Shown here piece after piece: positions 7,780 to 17,467 of a stretch of DNA of 64,000 nucleotides. The first letter of the stretch is position 1. Each line of letters begins with the position of its first letter. Below the pieces are notes generated by a model that had not been told where the DNA came from, searched no databases, and was given only the letters and a program-made list of their open reading frames with translations. Where the stretch lies: assembly GCA_045561055.1 (NCBI GenBank), contig JBJKYL010000019.1:310001-374000 (forward strand), given 5' to 3'. Both the position numbers and the translations under genes were made by a program. Source of the stretch: SMWC01 sp045561055. Lineage in GTDB: Bacteria > Pseudomonadota > Gammaproteobacteria > Steroidobacterales > Rariloculaceae.

Positions 7780-9150
7780 CTAATTTCCCCAGGGTGTGAT
7801 GGCGTTTTTGAGTTGCGCATAACCATCTAAGAAATTGGGCCTCTCGCCTGCGTAAATGTTGTCGAATGTTTCGAGGGCCGCGTCAAGCCAGGCGTGGAGT
7901 TTTGTGTTGTTGGGATTGGCATCTCGGTAGGCGTCGCGAATAAGAACGAAGTGGATGCGCGGGTCGTAAGGGCGTTTGGTGCCACCCATCGACTCGTCAC
8001 CGTCTAGTAGTCTCAGCAACATCGCGTCGGCTGAACCTAGCGTTTGCTCATGAATCGGTGGGCCGTCCATACGGTACATAACCGAGGTCATGTCACGTCC
8101 GTTACCCGTTGTGTAACCCATCTCGCCCCAGACATCACTCATTTTCTTATCCGAGCCGATATGATCGAGGACCCGCTGTCCATAAGCCCGCAGAGGGTCA
8201 GACACGTCGGCGAGTAGATCGGTAAGTCGGTCGCCATCGAGATCCGTAGCCAAAACAATAGTGTCTTGCTGTTCGATGAGGTCCCAAAGTAGCAGACCGT
8301 AGTTAGTGTCGGCGATATGCTGCTCAATTTGCCCGGTCCAGTCTCCCATACCGGCTTTAAAATCTGTGGGAAGGAGCGAGATGATTCGGTCGATCAGTTC
8401 GCGATGTTCAACATATCCGTCCACCGCATATTTTCGACCAACATTAAACTTGGTTCCCTGCAACATCCATGAGAGTAGCCCTGCGTTGATGCCATCTTCC
8501 ATAGCTTGAGTTGGTTTAAAAGCGACGCGTCCGAGTTTGCCGGTGTCATTAACCATTTTCAGAAAGCGACGGTTGGCGTAGGCCATCTGAATACCGGGGG
8601 TGTTCATTTCTGAATGTACGATGCCATTCTTTTTTGTGACTGTGAATTTGGCACGATCCTGTGAATAGGGCAGACACGGCATACTGCGGACCACGGTGAT
8701 TGGGCCGTAGGGCCGCACGTTACAGTAGACGCCGGCCTGAGTTCTGAGCGGCGCATTGCCAGATTTTCCCATTACGACGACTTTTTCGCCGCTCGCATCA
8801 TTAACGTAGGCGTCGCCGGCGGTAGACCACTTGATTGATGTGCATGGCATATTCCCGAACCAGCTCAGAGATTCGAGCTTGGTGTCGTGTCGGTATTGTG
8901 CCCACATTGGTACTCCGTAATAAGGGAGTCCTAGCACGTCGATTGCCGCGATTGTACCGAGCAGGGCATAGGCATCTGTCAGAGAATGCGCGACCGGGTT
9001 AACGATTCCGTCATGGTTTCCACCTTGCCAGATGACAGCGTCAGGATAGCCAATCGGACGTATATCGGCTGGTTCGAAGAGATCGTTTAGTAGTCCGATC
9101 AAATCACCGCTGGCAGCTTCGGTGCGTGCAATATTCATCAGGTCGAGCAT
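7780..9150 (-). CDS. Unrecognised 456-residue protein
   Basis: I do not recognise this protein. It has no signal peptide and no obvious membrane segment. Distinctive stretches are VIWQGGNHDGIVNPVAHSL, GVYCNVRPYGPITVVRSMPC and a C-terminal helical part (RPYDPRIHFVLIRDAYRD). Several Asp/His-rich patches (GGNHDG, ATDLDGDRLTD) could bind metal, but no known motif is matched. GGAGA lies about eight bases before the ATG, supporting the start. It is convergent with the tannase-like gene (28 bases between stops). The length and even codon use indicate a real gene. Confidence 0.7.
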   Translation of the reverse strand: MLDLMNIARTEAASGDLIGLLNDLFEPADIRPIGYPDAVIWQGGNHDGIVNPVAHSLTDAYALLGTIAAIDVLGLPYYGVPMWAQYRHDTKLESLSWFGNMPCTSIKWSTAGDAYVNDASGEKVVVMGKSGNAPLRTQAGVYCNVRPYGPITVVRSMPCLPYSQDRAKFTVTKKNGIVHSEMNTPGIQMAYANRRFLKMVNDTGKLGRVAFKPTQAMEDGINAGLLSWMLQGTKFNVGRKYAVDGYVEHRELIDRIISLLPTDFKAGMGDWTGQIEQHIADTNYGLLLWDLIEQQDTIVLATDLDGDRLTDLLADVSDPLRAYGQRVLDHIGSDKKMSDVWGEMGYTTGNGRDMTSVMYRMDGPPIHEQTLGSADAMLLRLLDGDESMGGTKRPYDPRIHFVLIRDAYRDANPNNTKLHAWLDAALETFDNIYAGERPNFLDGYAQLKNAITPWGN

Positions 9151-9247
9151 AGTTAAGTCTCCAACAAGCTTTCTATTGTTAATTTTCCCAGTTAGGACGG
9201 CCCCATGAGCCGAAGGGGATGAGAAGGTCGGCTATTATACGAGCGAG

Positions 9248-9511
9248 TTAGCCGGAATCCGACTTCTTTGACCGGTCTACTGCGGTGTAAACGACACGCG
9301 GACGGTCTCCGCGCCGTGAATATAGGTGCACACTTGCCATATCGGCTAGTGCTGTATCACGCTTCTCCTCAGTCTCGTACCAGTGAAACTGCTCCCAATC
9401 TTCGCCGAGCAGCCGATTAAACGTGTCGTCTACAGGTAAGCTAACCCTGATTCCGAATTGTTTTGATTGTGCTAAATCGCGGTTCAGGTTATGGGGATGG
9501 CAGATGGGCAT
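9248..9511 (-). CDS. Small conserved-looking hypothetical protein
   Basis: About 87 residues from ATG 9511; an in-frame TTG at 9526 would add five. The sequence FGIRVSLPVDDTFNRLLGEDW followed by a segment with HWYETEEKRD and HLYSRRGDRPRVVYTAV resembles small uncharacterised proteins of gammaproteobacteria that end in a beta-strand such as this. No signal peptide or membrane span. It is divergently oriented from the large AAA/WD40 gene, separated by about 90 bases that should hold both promoters. Function unknown. Confidence 0.6.
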   Translation of the reverse strand: MPICHPHNLNRDLAQSKQFGIRVSLPVDDTFNRLLGEDWEQFHWYETEEKRDTALADMASVHLYSRRGDRPRVVYTAVDRSKKSDSG

Positions 9512-9599
9512 CGATGAAGATTCCAAATTGTAGATGGCCGGTACGGTAATGATAGCTCAACTGCCTGCTACAATCTGACCAGACCCCGAGAAGACCGTA

Positions 9600-12500
9600 G
9601 TGGTCAGTATCAGACTTCTGGGGTCGAAGGATCGGGATTCGGTGTCGAGCATAGTGAATACAGGTGATTTCTTCGTGGCAGCCGGCCCGGTGCAGCCGGA
9701 TGACTTGTGCTATATCGAACGTGACAGTGATGCGGCGCTCTGCCAGTCACTTCAAGACCAAAACTTCTGCTATGTTCTAAGCCAGCGCTCGAGCGGTAAA
9801 TCGAGCCTGATGGCGCGTACGATTCAAATGCTTCGCGCCCAAGGGCAGGTCGCGGCCGTTGTGGATTTGACTCAGATTGCTAGTCGGGGCGAAAGTGAAG
9901 AACCTGGTCGGTGGTACTACAATATCGCCTACAGGATCGTCCGCGAGCTGCGACTCAAGGTAGACCTGCAGGGATGGTGGAAGGAGAAAAGTGTACTTAG
10001 GAGCGATGAACGGCTAGCCGAATTCTTTTGGGAGATCGTCTTAACCAATACTGCGGTTCCTATCACGATCTTTTTTGACCAAATCGAGCTTGCTGTAGAT
10101 TTGCCGTTCTCTAAGGATCTCTTCACCGCGATTCGTAGTTGCTATAACTCCCGTACCACAGAGCCGGATCTCGGCAGACTGAATTTCGTAGTTCTTGGTG
10201 CCGCTTCAACGCGGCAGCTTGCTCCAGACCGCACTGTTTCGCCGTTTGATCTAGGTATTGCTATAGAACTTAACGACTTCACGGTTGAGGAAACCTACCA
10301 GCTCATCCCGGGCTTCCCGTCGAAAGGGGATCACGCTAAGTTGTTGCTCGATAAAATTTACCGTTGGGCAAGTGGACAGCCTTATCTGACACAGAAGATT
10401 GCGCGTGGTGTTGTGCGCCGTGGCGCTCGATCCGAGGACGTCGAAACCGTTGTGCACGAATTGTTCTTGGCTCAGGGTGCGCGTCGCGAGGAGCCACTTC
10501 TTAATCAACTACGAGCCCTTCTAACCCGGCGCGCGCCGAGAAATCGTCAGGCGCTTGCGTTACTTGGCAGAATCGGGAAGGGATCTCAAATTCCTGGGGA
10601 CTCAGGATCAACAGGGCAACAGCTGTTGAGTGTTGCAGGTCTGAGTGCGATTGATGATGAGGGTATGTTGATACTTAGGAATCAACTCTTCAGTACTGTC
10701 TTCAACCCGCGGTGGGTAAGTAGCTTACTGCCGTTCAATTGGCGCGCAGCAGCTGTCGCGGCCATAGCTGCTGGATTCATGACTATGGTGCCTTGGTGGT
10801 ATACACAAATTCTTCCACAGCCCTACATTGAATCTATGTCGAGCGTCAGTCAGCCGATCAATGATGCTTACTTTACCTATCAACGTCTACATCGGCTACC
10901 AGGTTTCGGAGTGACTGCAGATAGGTTGTTCACGGATGTCCTCGTCCACCATAGTAGGCTAGCAAGTACGTTCGCGGAGATCCAAATTGTAGATGGTTTT
11001 CTTCGCGACATGCTCGATCGTGAGCAGCTCGCTGAGGAGCTCAAGGGAGACTACTGGTTAAGACGTGCGGTAGCCGCTTCTCGTGCAGAAAAACGTGATG
11101 AAGCGCTGTTGTTAGCATCTGCGGCAATTCCGGGCCAGGGAGAGTCGGCAAGAGCACTTGTTACTGAGTTGATAGGCTCGGATTACCATTCTTTGCAGCG
11201 CAGCTTCCGGCTTGCCGAAACGCCTGCTCACTGGGAGGTTGACTGGGAAGCGCAGGAAATCGTTATCGTTACAGGAAACAACAGAGTACGCCGGCTTTCC
11301 TTAAATGGAAGGGATTCCAATGAATTAGCAAACGGCTTGACGGCACTGCAGCATCTGGCGGTCCGCCGTGAGGTTAGCGTTGACGAACCGGGCTCGGCCG
11401 GCGCGTTCCTGTTAGAGCTGGATATCGTTCATGCTGCCGATGAACAGATTTTGGTCTCTCTTGAAGCTCCGAACGGGGTGCGGGCAGGCTTTACGTTGCC
11501 AGCAAATGGGCTGGACAGGGCCGAGTTTGAAGCTGTCGGGATATCAGCTTTGGCTAACTTAGCTGATGCAGATCGCCAGGGTGTTTGGCGCTTGACACTC
11601 GTTGACCGGGAAGTGGGTTTCGTCGGTGAGTTGGTACGATGGGGGCTATCGTTTTCCGAAGAGCTTCGCGGTTGGATCGACGATCCAGAGCCAAATTTAA
11701 TTATTCCCGATCCGGGCCGTTCGAATCAAGTTGATGTCACGATTAGTCCGAACGGGCAGCTTGCAGTTGCGCTCCCGTCGCGATCAGGGACGGTTGGAAC
11801 TCTTGCGTTATGGGATATCCGTTCTGAGTCGGCGGCTGTAGATCTTGAGCTTGACATGACACCTGAGTTTCTAATACTAGTTGGTAGGACTTCCCGGCTG
11901 ATAGCTGTTGCTGGCAATACGCTAACTCTATGGGACACGGATGAGAGATTGCAGGTTGGACGAGTTGCAACGCAGACAGGATTTCTGCTACCACCGGTTG
12001 TGGGTGGCGATGGCGATTACATTGCAATTGCCGAGCAACTGGACTTTAACTCTTCTTTGTACAGTCTTCTGCGAACGCAAGATGGTGAATTAGTTACAAG
12101 TATCACCGGAGTTACAGGCGTTCGTGATTGGATACTTGGGCCTCAGGCCCGTTACTTAGCATTACTCGGTTCGGTCCGCGATGTGCAGCTTATGGATCCA
12201 CGTCGCGGTGATATCTTAGCCGAGCTTCCCCATGACCGGCCTCCAGTCCGTCTGATACCAGCATCCGCCGGTGACCGACTGGTCAGTATCGATAATGGAG
12301 GCGATATTTTCGTTTGGAACCTAAGTAATTTAGATGGGACGACGCCTACGCGCCGGCTTTTAGGAGTGACCGTCGACCCAGCTAGCGTCAGCGTAGCAAC
12401 CGATGGTTCTATGGTCGCATTTGAGGCCGCACAAGGTCACGTGGTTGCCAGAGATATAGCTGGCGAGAGCGAGCCGTTCAATTTACGCGTACATCGTGAT

Positions 12501-13598
12501 GATGGGGGAATCCGGACCCGCTTAGCGCCTGATGGAGGTCTGCTGATTACGGCTAGCGGTGGGCTTTTGCAGCTATGGCAACTCGAGGATAGGAAACCCG
12601 GGAGTGGCACAGGCCTCGACCTTTCTGCTCTCGCTCTAGATAGGTCTGGAAGAGTTGCTGCTCTTGGTTTTCGGGACGGTAATGTTAGCGTTCTGACAAC
12701 GAGCCAACTCGAAAACGGAGGCTATTCACAGGAGGAAGTCGACTATATTGGGCACCAGGGTAGCGTGAGCAGTATCGTCGTCGATACGCTGCGAGGATCA
12801 GTTGTCAGTGGTGGTGATGACGGGACTGTTCGCATCTGGGATATCGCAAGTGGTGCCCCACTCGAATTGTTTATGCGACACGCTGCAGGTCCCGTCAATG
12901 CAGTAGCGCTAAGTCCAGATGGCCAATGGATCTTGAGTGCTGCTGAGTCTAGCGCGAGACTTTGGAATATAGCCGATGGTGAATTGGCTACTCAAGTTAT
13001 TACAAATGGTGCAGCGCTCGCCGTATCTTTTTCGCCGCAGGCAGAGCGTTTCGTTGTCGGTGATAGTGTGGGTAACCTGTTTTTTGAATCGCTGAAAGAA
13101 GTTTTGCCTAGACGGTTGGCCCGTGCCCAGGACTCTATACTTGCGCTGGCTCACTCGCCTGATGGCGAGTTTTTAGCAAGCGGTGACATGTCGGGTCGTG
13201 TGCAACTCTGGGACCCAGAGAGTGCCGCGGCGCTCGGTGAACCCTGGAAATTTCCCCATCCTATCCGGTGGATAGGGTTCACTGAGGGAGATGGCTATTT
13301 AATCGTGCAGACGGATCATTGGTTACACCGGCTATTGGTTGAAAGTCAGACACTGAGTATCTACGATAGTCGCATGCTTGAGGTCGGTACGGCGGCTGGT
13401 GTGGCTCTCGCGACTTCGCGTGGAGAGCAGCTTCGTTTGGTGGGCGGGCGTGGCCTCGGGCGACCTATTTACTATGAACTCGATCTAAGTAAGCCGGCTA
13501 CATTGCCATTACCTGAAGGCTCACCCCTCCTCGAACGGGACTGGCCGGGGTTGCTTGGGCTCCAACTCGATGCAACCGGCGCTGTAGTTTTACAATAG
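9600..13598 (+). CDS. Membrane-anchored AAA-like ATPase with P-domain and WD40 propeller
   Basis: A 1332-residue multidomain protein. Residues about 20-330 form an AAA_35-like NTPase: Walker A is SQRSSGKSSLMAR (Lys67) and Walker B is ITIFFDQIELA (about 156-166), with WASGQPYLTQKIARGVVRRG in the lid. Residues about 381-402 (AAAVAAIAAGFMTMVPWWY) are one membrane span. Residues about 590-690 resemble a proprotein-convertase P-domain (ILVSLEAPNGVRAGFTLP, GVWRLTLVDREVGFVGELV, WGLSFSE). The rest is a beta-propeller with at least seven visible blade ends: LALWDIRSE, LTLWDTDER, IFVWNLSNL, LQLWQLEDR, VRIWDIASG, ARLWNIADG, VQLWDPESA. This makes it a STAND/signalling-type ATPase with a sensor propeller; its effector is not obvious. 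Start is GTG with only a weak ribosome site. No caspase or CHAT gene lies next to it. Confidence 0.82.
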   Translation: MVSIRLLGSKDRDSVSSIVNTGDFFVAAGPVQPDDLCYIERDSDAALCQSLQDQNFCYVLSQRSSGKSSLMARTIQMLRAQGQVAAVVDLTQIASRGESEEPGRWYYNIAYRIVRELRLKVDLQGWWKEKSVLRSDERLAEFFWEIVLTNTAVPITIFFDQIELAVDLPFSKDLFTAIRSCYNSRTTEPDLGRLNFVVLGAASTRQLAPDRTVSPFDLGIAIELNDFTVEETYQLIPGFPSKGDHAKLLLDKIYRWASGQPYLTQKIARGVVRRGARSEDVETVVHELFLAQGARREEPLLNQLRALLTRRAPRNRQALALLGRIGKGSQIPGDSGSTGQQLLSVAGLSAIDDEGMLILRNQLFSTVFNPRWVSSLLPFNWRAAAVAAIAAGFMTMVPWWYTQILPQPYIESMSSVSQPINDAYFTYQRLHRLPGFGVTADRLFTDVLVHHSRLASTFAEIQIVDGFLRDMLDREQLAEELKGDYWLRRAVAASRAEKRDEALLLASAAIPGQGESARALVTELIGSDYHSLQRSFRLAETPAHWEVDWEAQEIVIVTGNNRVRRLSLNGRDSNELANGLTALQHLAVRREVSVDEPGSAGAFLLELDIVHAADEQILVSLEAPNGVRAGFTLPANGLDRAEFEAVGISALANLADADRQGVWRLTLVDREVGFVGELVRWGLSFSEELRGWIDDPEPNLIIPDPGRSNQVDVTISPNGQLAVALPSRSGTVGTLALWDIRSESAAVDLELDMTPEFLILVGRTSRLIAVAGNTLTLWDTDERLQVGRVATQTGFLLPPVVGGDGDYIAIAEQLDFNSSLYSLLRTQDGELVTSITGVTGVRDWILGPQARYLALLGSVRDVQLMDPRRGDILAELPHDRPPVRLIPASAGDRLVSIDNGGDIFVWNLSNLDGTTPTRRLLGVTVDPASVSVATDGSMVAFEAAQGHVVARDIAGESEPFNLRVHRDDGGIRTRLAPDGGLLITASGGLLQLWQLEDRKPGSGTGLDLSALALDRSGRVAALGFRDGNVSVLTTSQLENGGYSQEEVDYIGHQGSVSSIVVDTLRGSVVSGGDDGTVRIWDIASGAPLELFMRHAAGPVNAVALSPDGQWILSAAESSARLWNIADGELATQVITNGAALAVSFSPQAERFVVGDSVGNLFFESLKEVLPRRLARAQDSILALAHSPDGEFLASGDMSGRVQLWDPESAAALGEPWKFPHPIRWIGFTEGDGYLIVQTDHWLHRLLVESQTLSIYDSRMLEVGTAAGVALATSRGEQLRLVGGRGLGRPIYYELDLSKPATLPLPEGSPLLERDWPGLLGLQLDATGAVVLQ

Positions 13599-13686
13599 TT
13601 GTAAATTTATACAGCTTCTAGTTTTTTCGTTCCGATTCGCTCTACCGTCACCCATTATGAATAACCTCGCTTTTATAGGTACTTTG

Positions 13687-14781
13687 TTAAACGGGTAGTT
13701 GTGGGTTAGGAGTTTTGATATGCAAATCCTGCTGGGGAAACGGGATCTCGATATTGTTAGCCGCGAAGGATTTGTATACTTCGCAGTTTAGTTTGTGCTC
13801 TAAAAGACCACGGAAAGCTGGGTGCTCAACCCACGCCAGCAATTCGAAGTCTAGACTGGAGCTACCGAACGCGCGTAGCCGCACTCTTGGTTCCGGTGTT
13901 GTGCAGATTTCTTCATGATCTTCTGCCGTTTGCACAAGAATTTGTTCAACCTCGTCGATATCACTGCCATAGGCAACACCGATTTTTATACGAATTCTGA
14001 ACTTCTGGTAAGGGCCACCGCTCTCGTTGATGATCTTCGCGTTACCCATTACGTTGTTAGGTACGCTGATCTCGACATCGTCGCGTGTCAGCATGCGCGT
14101 ACTTCTTAAACCGATGTGAGTTACCTCTCCGCGTTCACCGGTATCTAGATTGATATAGTCACCAACGTTATATGGACGATCCGCGAGGATTGACATACCG
14201 CCGAAGATATTCGCAAGCGCATCTTGGGCGCCAAAGCTTAATGCCAGACCGACTATGCCCGCCGAAGCGATCAGTGCGCTGACATTGATATCCCAAGCGA
14301 GGAAGATGAAGTACAAAGCGCCGAGCATAAGTACGAGTTTCGCGGAGTTATCGAATAGTGGTAGCGTGCTCGGTTGCACAAATTCGTAGCTACCTTGTGC
14401 TCTGCTCAGCATTTTCAATACTTGTCCGGACAGTTTGATCGTGAATCCTAGCCATACGAATACTGCGATTGTTCCGAGACAAGACAGTGTTATTCGTGTG
14501 AGCGTTGGAGAGAGCTCTAATTGGTATGTTGCTACCGATAAGCCCACGAAGAAGATGCTGATAAAAAGTGGTCGCCGTAATGCTTCGACTATCTTGTCGT
14601 CGATTTGACTTTTTGTCTGCCGAACTAGTCTGCCAACCGTTATTACGATGAGGCGTTCTGCCACGATCGCTAGAACGAGGCTGATTGTGATGATAATAAG
14701 CGCCTGTAGCCACAGATAGGGTCCCAGCCATCCGAGCCAGGGTGTGGTAGCGTCGACTAGTGATTGAATTTGGTCATTCAT
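13687..14781 (-). CDS. MscS-family mechanosensitive channel
   Basis: Inner-membrane small-conductance mechanosensitive channel, expected to release osmolytes under hypo-osmotic shock. It has about five hydrophobic segments: an N-terminal pair plus FISIFFVGLSVATY, IAVFVWLGFTI and ALYFIFLAW. The pore-lining TM3 and MscS beta domain follow: SAGIVGLALSFGAQDALANIF, then GDYINLDTGERGEVTHIG and STRMLTRDDVEISVPNNVM. The C-terminal alpha/beta domain ends with NIEIPFPQQDLHIK. At 364 residues it is somewhat longer than E. coli MscS because of extra N-terminal helices. AAGGAA precedes the ATG. It converges with the AAA/WD40 gene; no functional link is evident. Confidence 0.93.
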   Translation of the reverse strand: MNDQIQSLVDATTPWLGWLGPYLWLQALIIITISLVLAIVAERLIVITVGRLVRQTKSQIDDKIVEALRRPLFISIFFVGLSVATYQLELSPTLTRITLSCLGTIAVFVWLGFTIKLSGQVLKMLSRAQGSYEFVQPSTLPLFDNSAKLVLMLGALYFIFLAWDINVSALIASAGIVGLALSFGAQDALANIFGGMSILADRPYNVGDYINLDTGERGEVTHIGLRSTRMLTRDDVEISVPNNVMGNAKIINESGGPYQKFRIRIKIGVAYGSDIDEVEQILVQTAEDHEEICTTPEPRVRLRAFGSSSLDFELLAWVEHPAFRGLLEHKLNCEVYKSFAANNIEIPFPQQDLHIKTPNPQLPV

Positions 14782-15158
14782 CTTGACCGTTCCTTCCTCT
14801 GGCTCTAGTTTGTGTTGACACCGGTTGTGGTGAGTCGTATTTCTTCAATAGTCCGACCATAATTTTTACCTACTATTAGCAGATGACCGAGCTTAGATAT
14901 AAACGGAGACATTGTTAAAAACTTATATCTTGAGTTCCAGTCAGAAGGAAGTCTCTAATTTTACCGCAACCTTTCCAATTTATGCGTGAAAGAGTGAATC
15001 ATTTGCCCAGAAGACTTTCGTTCTAAGCCTAGGGTTGATAGAAGCTATGATGCATAAGGAATTTTGGGATAATAGAGACAATTGGAGCTGAAGATTGTGT
15101 GGGTTTGCGGGTACACTTAGAGTGTCTGAATGGGTTGGGGCCGTCAGAGCAAGCTTAA
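14782..15158. other. Intergenic region, divergent promoters expected
   Basis: 377 bases between the divergent mscS-like and lipoprotein genes. It is AT-richer than its surroundings. I see no reading frame with coding character, no strong hairpin with a T tract and no repeat. It should contain the promoters of both genes, but no convincing -35/-10 pair stands out. Confidence 0.5.
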
Positions 15159-15773
15159 ATGTTCGTCACTAGATCTATACGAATGGTTTTATACTGGGAA
15201 GCCCGTTCTTTTTTAGTTCTGTTGGTCATTTTAGGGATAGTTGGTTGCTCTTCTGCGCCACCCCAATCTCCGGAGAATCTTTGCGCGATATTCGATGAGT
15301 ATCCCGGTTGGTATGACGCGGCTAAGGAATCCGAGGATCGCTGGGGTACGCCATCGCACATACTCATGTCATTCGTGAAGCAGGAATCAGCTTTCGTCCA
15401 TGATGCGAAACCGCCTCGTGACTGGTTCCTATTTATTCCCCTGGGGCGACCATCGTCGGCGGAGGGATATGCACAGGCACAAGACGCAGCTTGGGACGAG
15501 TACCAGGACGAGAACGGTGGCCTGTTCAAAAGCCGCTCGGATATTGATGATGCACTCGATTTCATTGGCTGGTATAACAACAAGAGCAGTCAAGCTCTTG
15601 GGATTTCTAAGTGGGATCCCAAGAATATGTATCTGGCATACCATGAAGGACGGGGAGGATATGCGCGCGGAAGCTACAAAAGTAAGCCAGAGGTTGTGCG
15701 TATTGCCGAGCGTGTTGACGGCCAAGCACGCAAGTATGGCGCTCAGCTTCGTCAGTGTGAGGACCTTCTTTAG
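15159..15773 (+). CDS. SLT-domain lipoprotein (putative lytic transglycosylase)
   Basis: Exported lipoprotein with a lytic-transglycosylase-like (SLT) fold. The N-terminus has a hydrophobic stretch and lipobox (LVILGIVGCSS, Cys about residue 30). The mature part shows ESEDRWGTPSHILMSFVKQESAF, in which the Glu of KQESAF corresponds to the catalytic glutamate of SLT enzymes, followed by PSSAEGYAQAQDAAW (the GYAQA motif) and MYLAYHEGRGGYARGSY (the YxAYHxG motif). Such proteins cleave peptidoglycan from the outer-membrane side. Start could also be ATG 15183; both keep the signal peptide. It converges with the rSAM operon. Confidence 0.85.
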   Translation: MFVTRSIRMVLYWEARSFLVLLVILGIVGCSSAPPQSPENLCAIFDEYPGWYDAAKESEDRWGTPSHILMSFVKQESAFVHDAKPPRDWFLFIPLGRPSSAEGYAQAQDAAWDEYQDENGGLFKSRSDIDDALDFIGWYNNKSSQALGISKWDPKNMYLAYHEGRGGYARGSYKSKPEVVRIAERVDGQARKYGAQLRQCEDLL

Positions 15774-15803
15774 TAACCAGTCTGGCCAGTGACGACGATT
15801 GAG

Positions 15804-16715
15804 CTAAACGATTTCGCTACAGGATGACCCAAAGGCAAAGCAGCTATAACAGCGGTGATGCTTCATCATGATGCGTTTGTCTATGCTCTCCGCTAGCGTA
15901 CCGCCGAGATCATAGGTTTCGTCGTCGTCGACTAGTGTGCAGGCATATACGCGCATGCGCCCTTGTTTCTTGATCACCATTTTTGAGAAGTAACACATGA
16001 AGGCTTGGCGAGACACTTCGGTATGGTGCGTTCTCATGCAGTTTTCGGTGATGTAGGGCACCTTAGGATCGCAACCGGGCGTCAGAAATTCTGGAAATGG
16101 GACGATTGTTGTGTCCTCGGTCAATCCATATTGACGAAACAGTTGCCGGAATTCGAAATTAACGGCGTCTTTGTTTTCATCTGCGTCCATCTGTCTTGCG
16201 ACAGACACCTTGAAACCGCGCTGCCCCAGCTCTCTCATACTTTGCCAAGACTTTACAAAGCTACCTTTACCCCGTCCGGCATCGTGACGAGCTTCGTTCG
16301 CATAGTCTATGCTGATCCTGAATGAGACTGGATAAGGTTGTTCCTTCAATGTTTCTATCTGAGGTAGGCGCTTTAATACTGGATCAGTACCGTTAGTTAG
16401 CACAAGGCAGGGATTGAGCGTGGATGCATAACGCAGTATGTTGATGAAGTCTTTGACGATAAATGGTTCACCTCCCGTAAACGAAAATTGCTGTACGCCG
16501 AGGGCGGTGGCTTCGTCGATCAGAGGCCGCGTATCCGGCAGTGTCATTCGATCGAGACGGGTGTCTCCGGGTTTAGATCCCTCGAGGCAGAACGGGCAGG
16601 CAAGGTTGCAGGCGGTGCCCGTATGGAACCAGAGTTCCTTAAGCGGCCCGGGATCAATATAGCCGTGTGGTTCTGCGCTAGGTTTTATGTTCAGCCGGTC
16701 TACCGCGGTGCTCAT
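15804..16715 (-). CDS. Radical SAM protein of selenodomain-associated operon
   Basis: Radical S-adenosylmethionine enzyme. The cluster motif is CNLACPFC (CxxxCxxC) at about residues 34-41, followed by FSFTGGEPFIVKDF, a GGEP motif for SAM binding. The C-terminal half carries further cysteines that may hold auxiliary clusters: FMCYFSK, VYACTL and CYSCFAFGSSCSEIV at the very end. It lies in an overlapping operon with two transferases of the types named 'rSAM/selenodomain-associated transferase 1 and 2' and a TVP38 protein; the start overlaps the GT2 stop by 4 bases. It is not an obvious ArsS (no DUF3641-like tail seen), so the substrate is unknown. The terminal codon is TAG, so no Sec read-through is suggested. 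Confidence 0.85.
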   Translation of the reverse strand: MSTAVDRLNIKPSAEPHGYIDPGPLKELWFHTGTACNLACPFCLEGSKPGDTRLDRMTLPDTRPLIDEATALGVQQFSFTGGEPFIVKDFINILRYASTLNPCLVLTNGTDPVLKRLPQIETLKEQPYPVSFRISIDYANEARHDAGRGKGSFVKSWQSMRELGQRGFKVSVARQMDADENKDAVNFEFRQLFRQYGLTEDTTIVPFPEFLTPGCDPKVPYITENCMRTHHTEVSRQAFMCYFSKMVIKKQGRMRVYACTLVDDDETYDLGGTLAESIDKRIMMKHHRCYSCFAFGSSCSEIV

Positions 16716-17467
16716 GATTTCGAGTCTCTGTTTGTGTTGAGCCTTCTATAGTATCGCTCGGCGAGTTGTTCCGCCGGGGTGCCTAGGACATGGCGAATCG
16801 CGAGATCTCGGTTCGCCAGGCTTCTACGACACCAACCGTCGCGCTCCCAGCGCTTTGGTGTCACGCCTATGGGTAAATCAATTGCTCGAAACTGTCCGCG
16901 GGCACGCAGATTTTTTACTAGCGTGACTTCCTCAAACAGAGATTGATGCGGGAATCCGCCTATATCACGGTACGCGGTGCGGCGTGCAAATATCCCCTGA
17001 TCGCCATACGGAATGCCGCCTAGTCTTATACGCAAGAAAATCAGACATTCGAGCAAGCGCTTCCACCAGGTGGAGGCTCCTGTAAATTTAAAACGGAAGT
17101 AACCGCCTTCGGCGCCGTTCGCGATCGCATGCGAGATGGTTGTCAAACTGTCGACATGTGGTTCGGAGTCGACATGCAGAAACCAGACGATATCGGATGT
17201 TGCTATTATCGCGCCCTGATCAAGTTGTTCACCGCGGCACGGGATCGATTTAAGATGGCCGCAGTCGTATTCTTTACAGATTGAGATTAGTTCCGGATCC
17301 GATTCGGCTGAGACGACAATGATCTCTGCTGGTTGTATCGACCAGGCCCGGAGCTGCTCCAATAATGAGCACAGCTCTCTCTTTTCGCCGATCACTGGAA
17401 CAATAATCGCGACGGTTGGGTAATAATCCGGTTTGGGATAAGTCGCGTTATCGATTGGATCGGTCAA
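16712..17467 (-). CDS. Glycosyltransferase family 2, selenodomain-associated transferase 2 type
   Basis: A GT-A fold transferase of 251 residues. The N-terminus has VAIIVPVIGEKRELCSLLEQL, then EIIVVSAESDPE, and a DxD-like metal site near WFLHVDSEPHVD. The downstream IPYGDQGIFARRTAYRDIGG and FEEVTLVKNLRARG are typical of the TIGR04283-like family found beside radical SAM/selenodomain or arsenosugar genes. It overlaps the TVP38 gene upstream and the rSAM gene downstream by 4 bases each, so all three are co-translated. The product is likely a sugar-modified small molecule or lipid; the actual donor and acceptor are unknown. Confidence 0.85.
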   Translation of the reverse strand: MTDPIDNATYPKPDYYPTVAIIVPVIGEKRELCSLLEQLRAWSIQPAEIIVVSAESDPELISICKEYDCGHLKSIPCRGEQLDQGAIIATSDIVWFLHVDSEPHVDSLTTISHAIANGAEGGYFRFKFTGASTWWKRLLECLIFLRIRLGGIPYGDQGIFARRTAYRDIGGFPHQSLFEEVTLVKNLRARGQFRAIDLPIGVTPKRWERDGWCRRSLANRDLAIRHVLGTPAEQLAERYYRRLNTNRDSKS

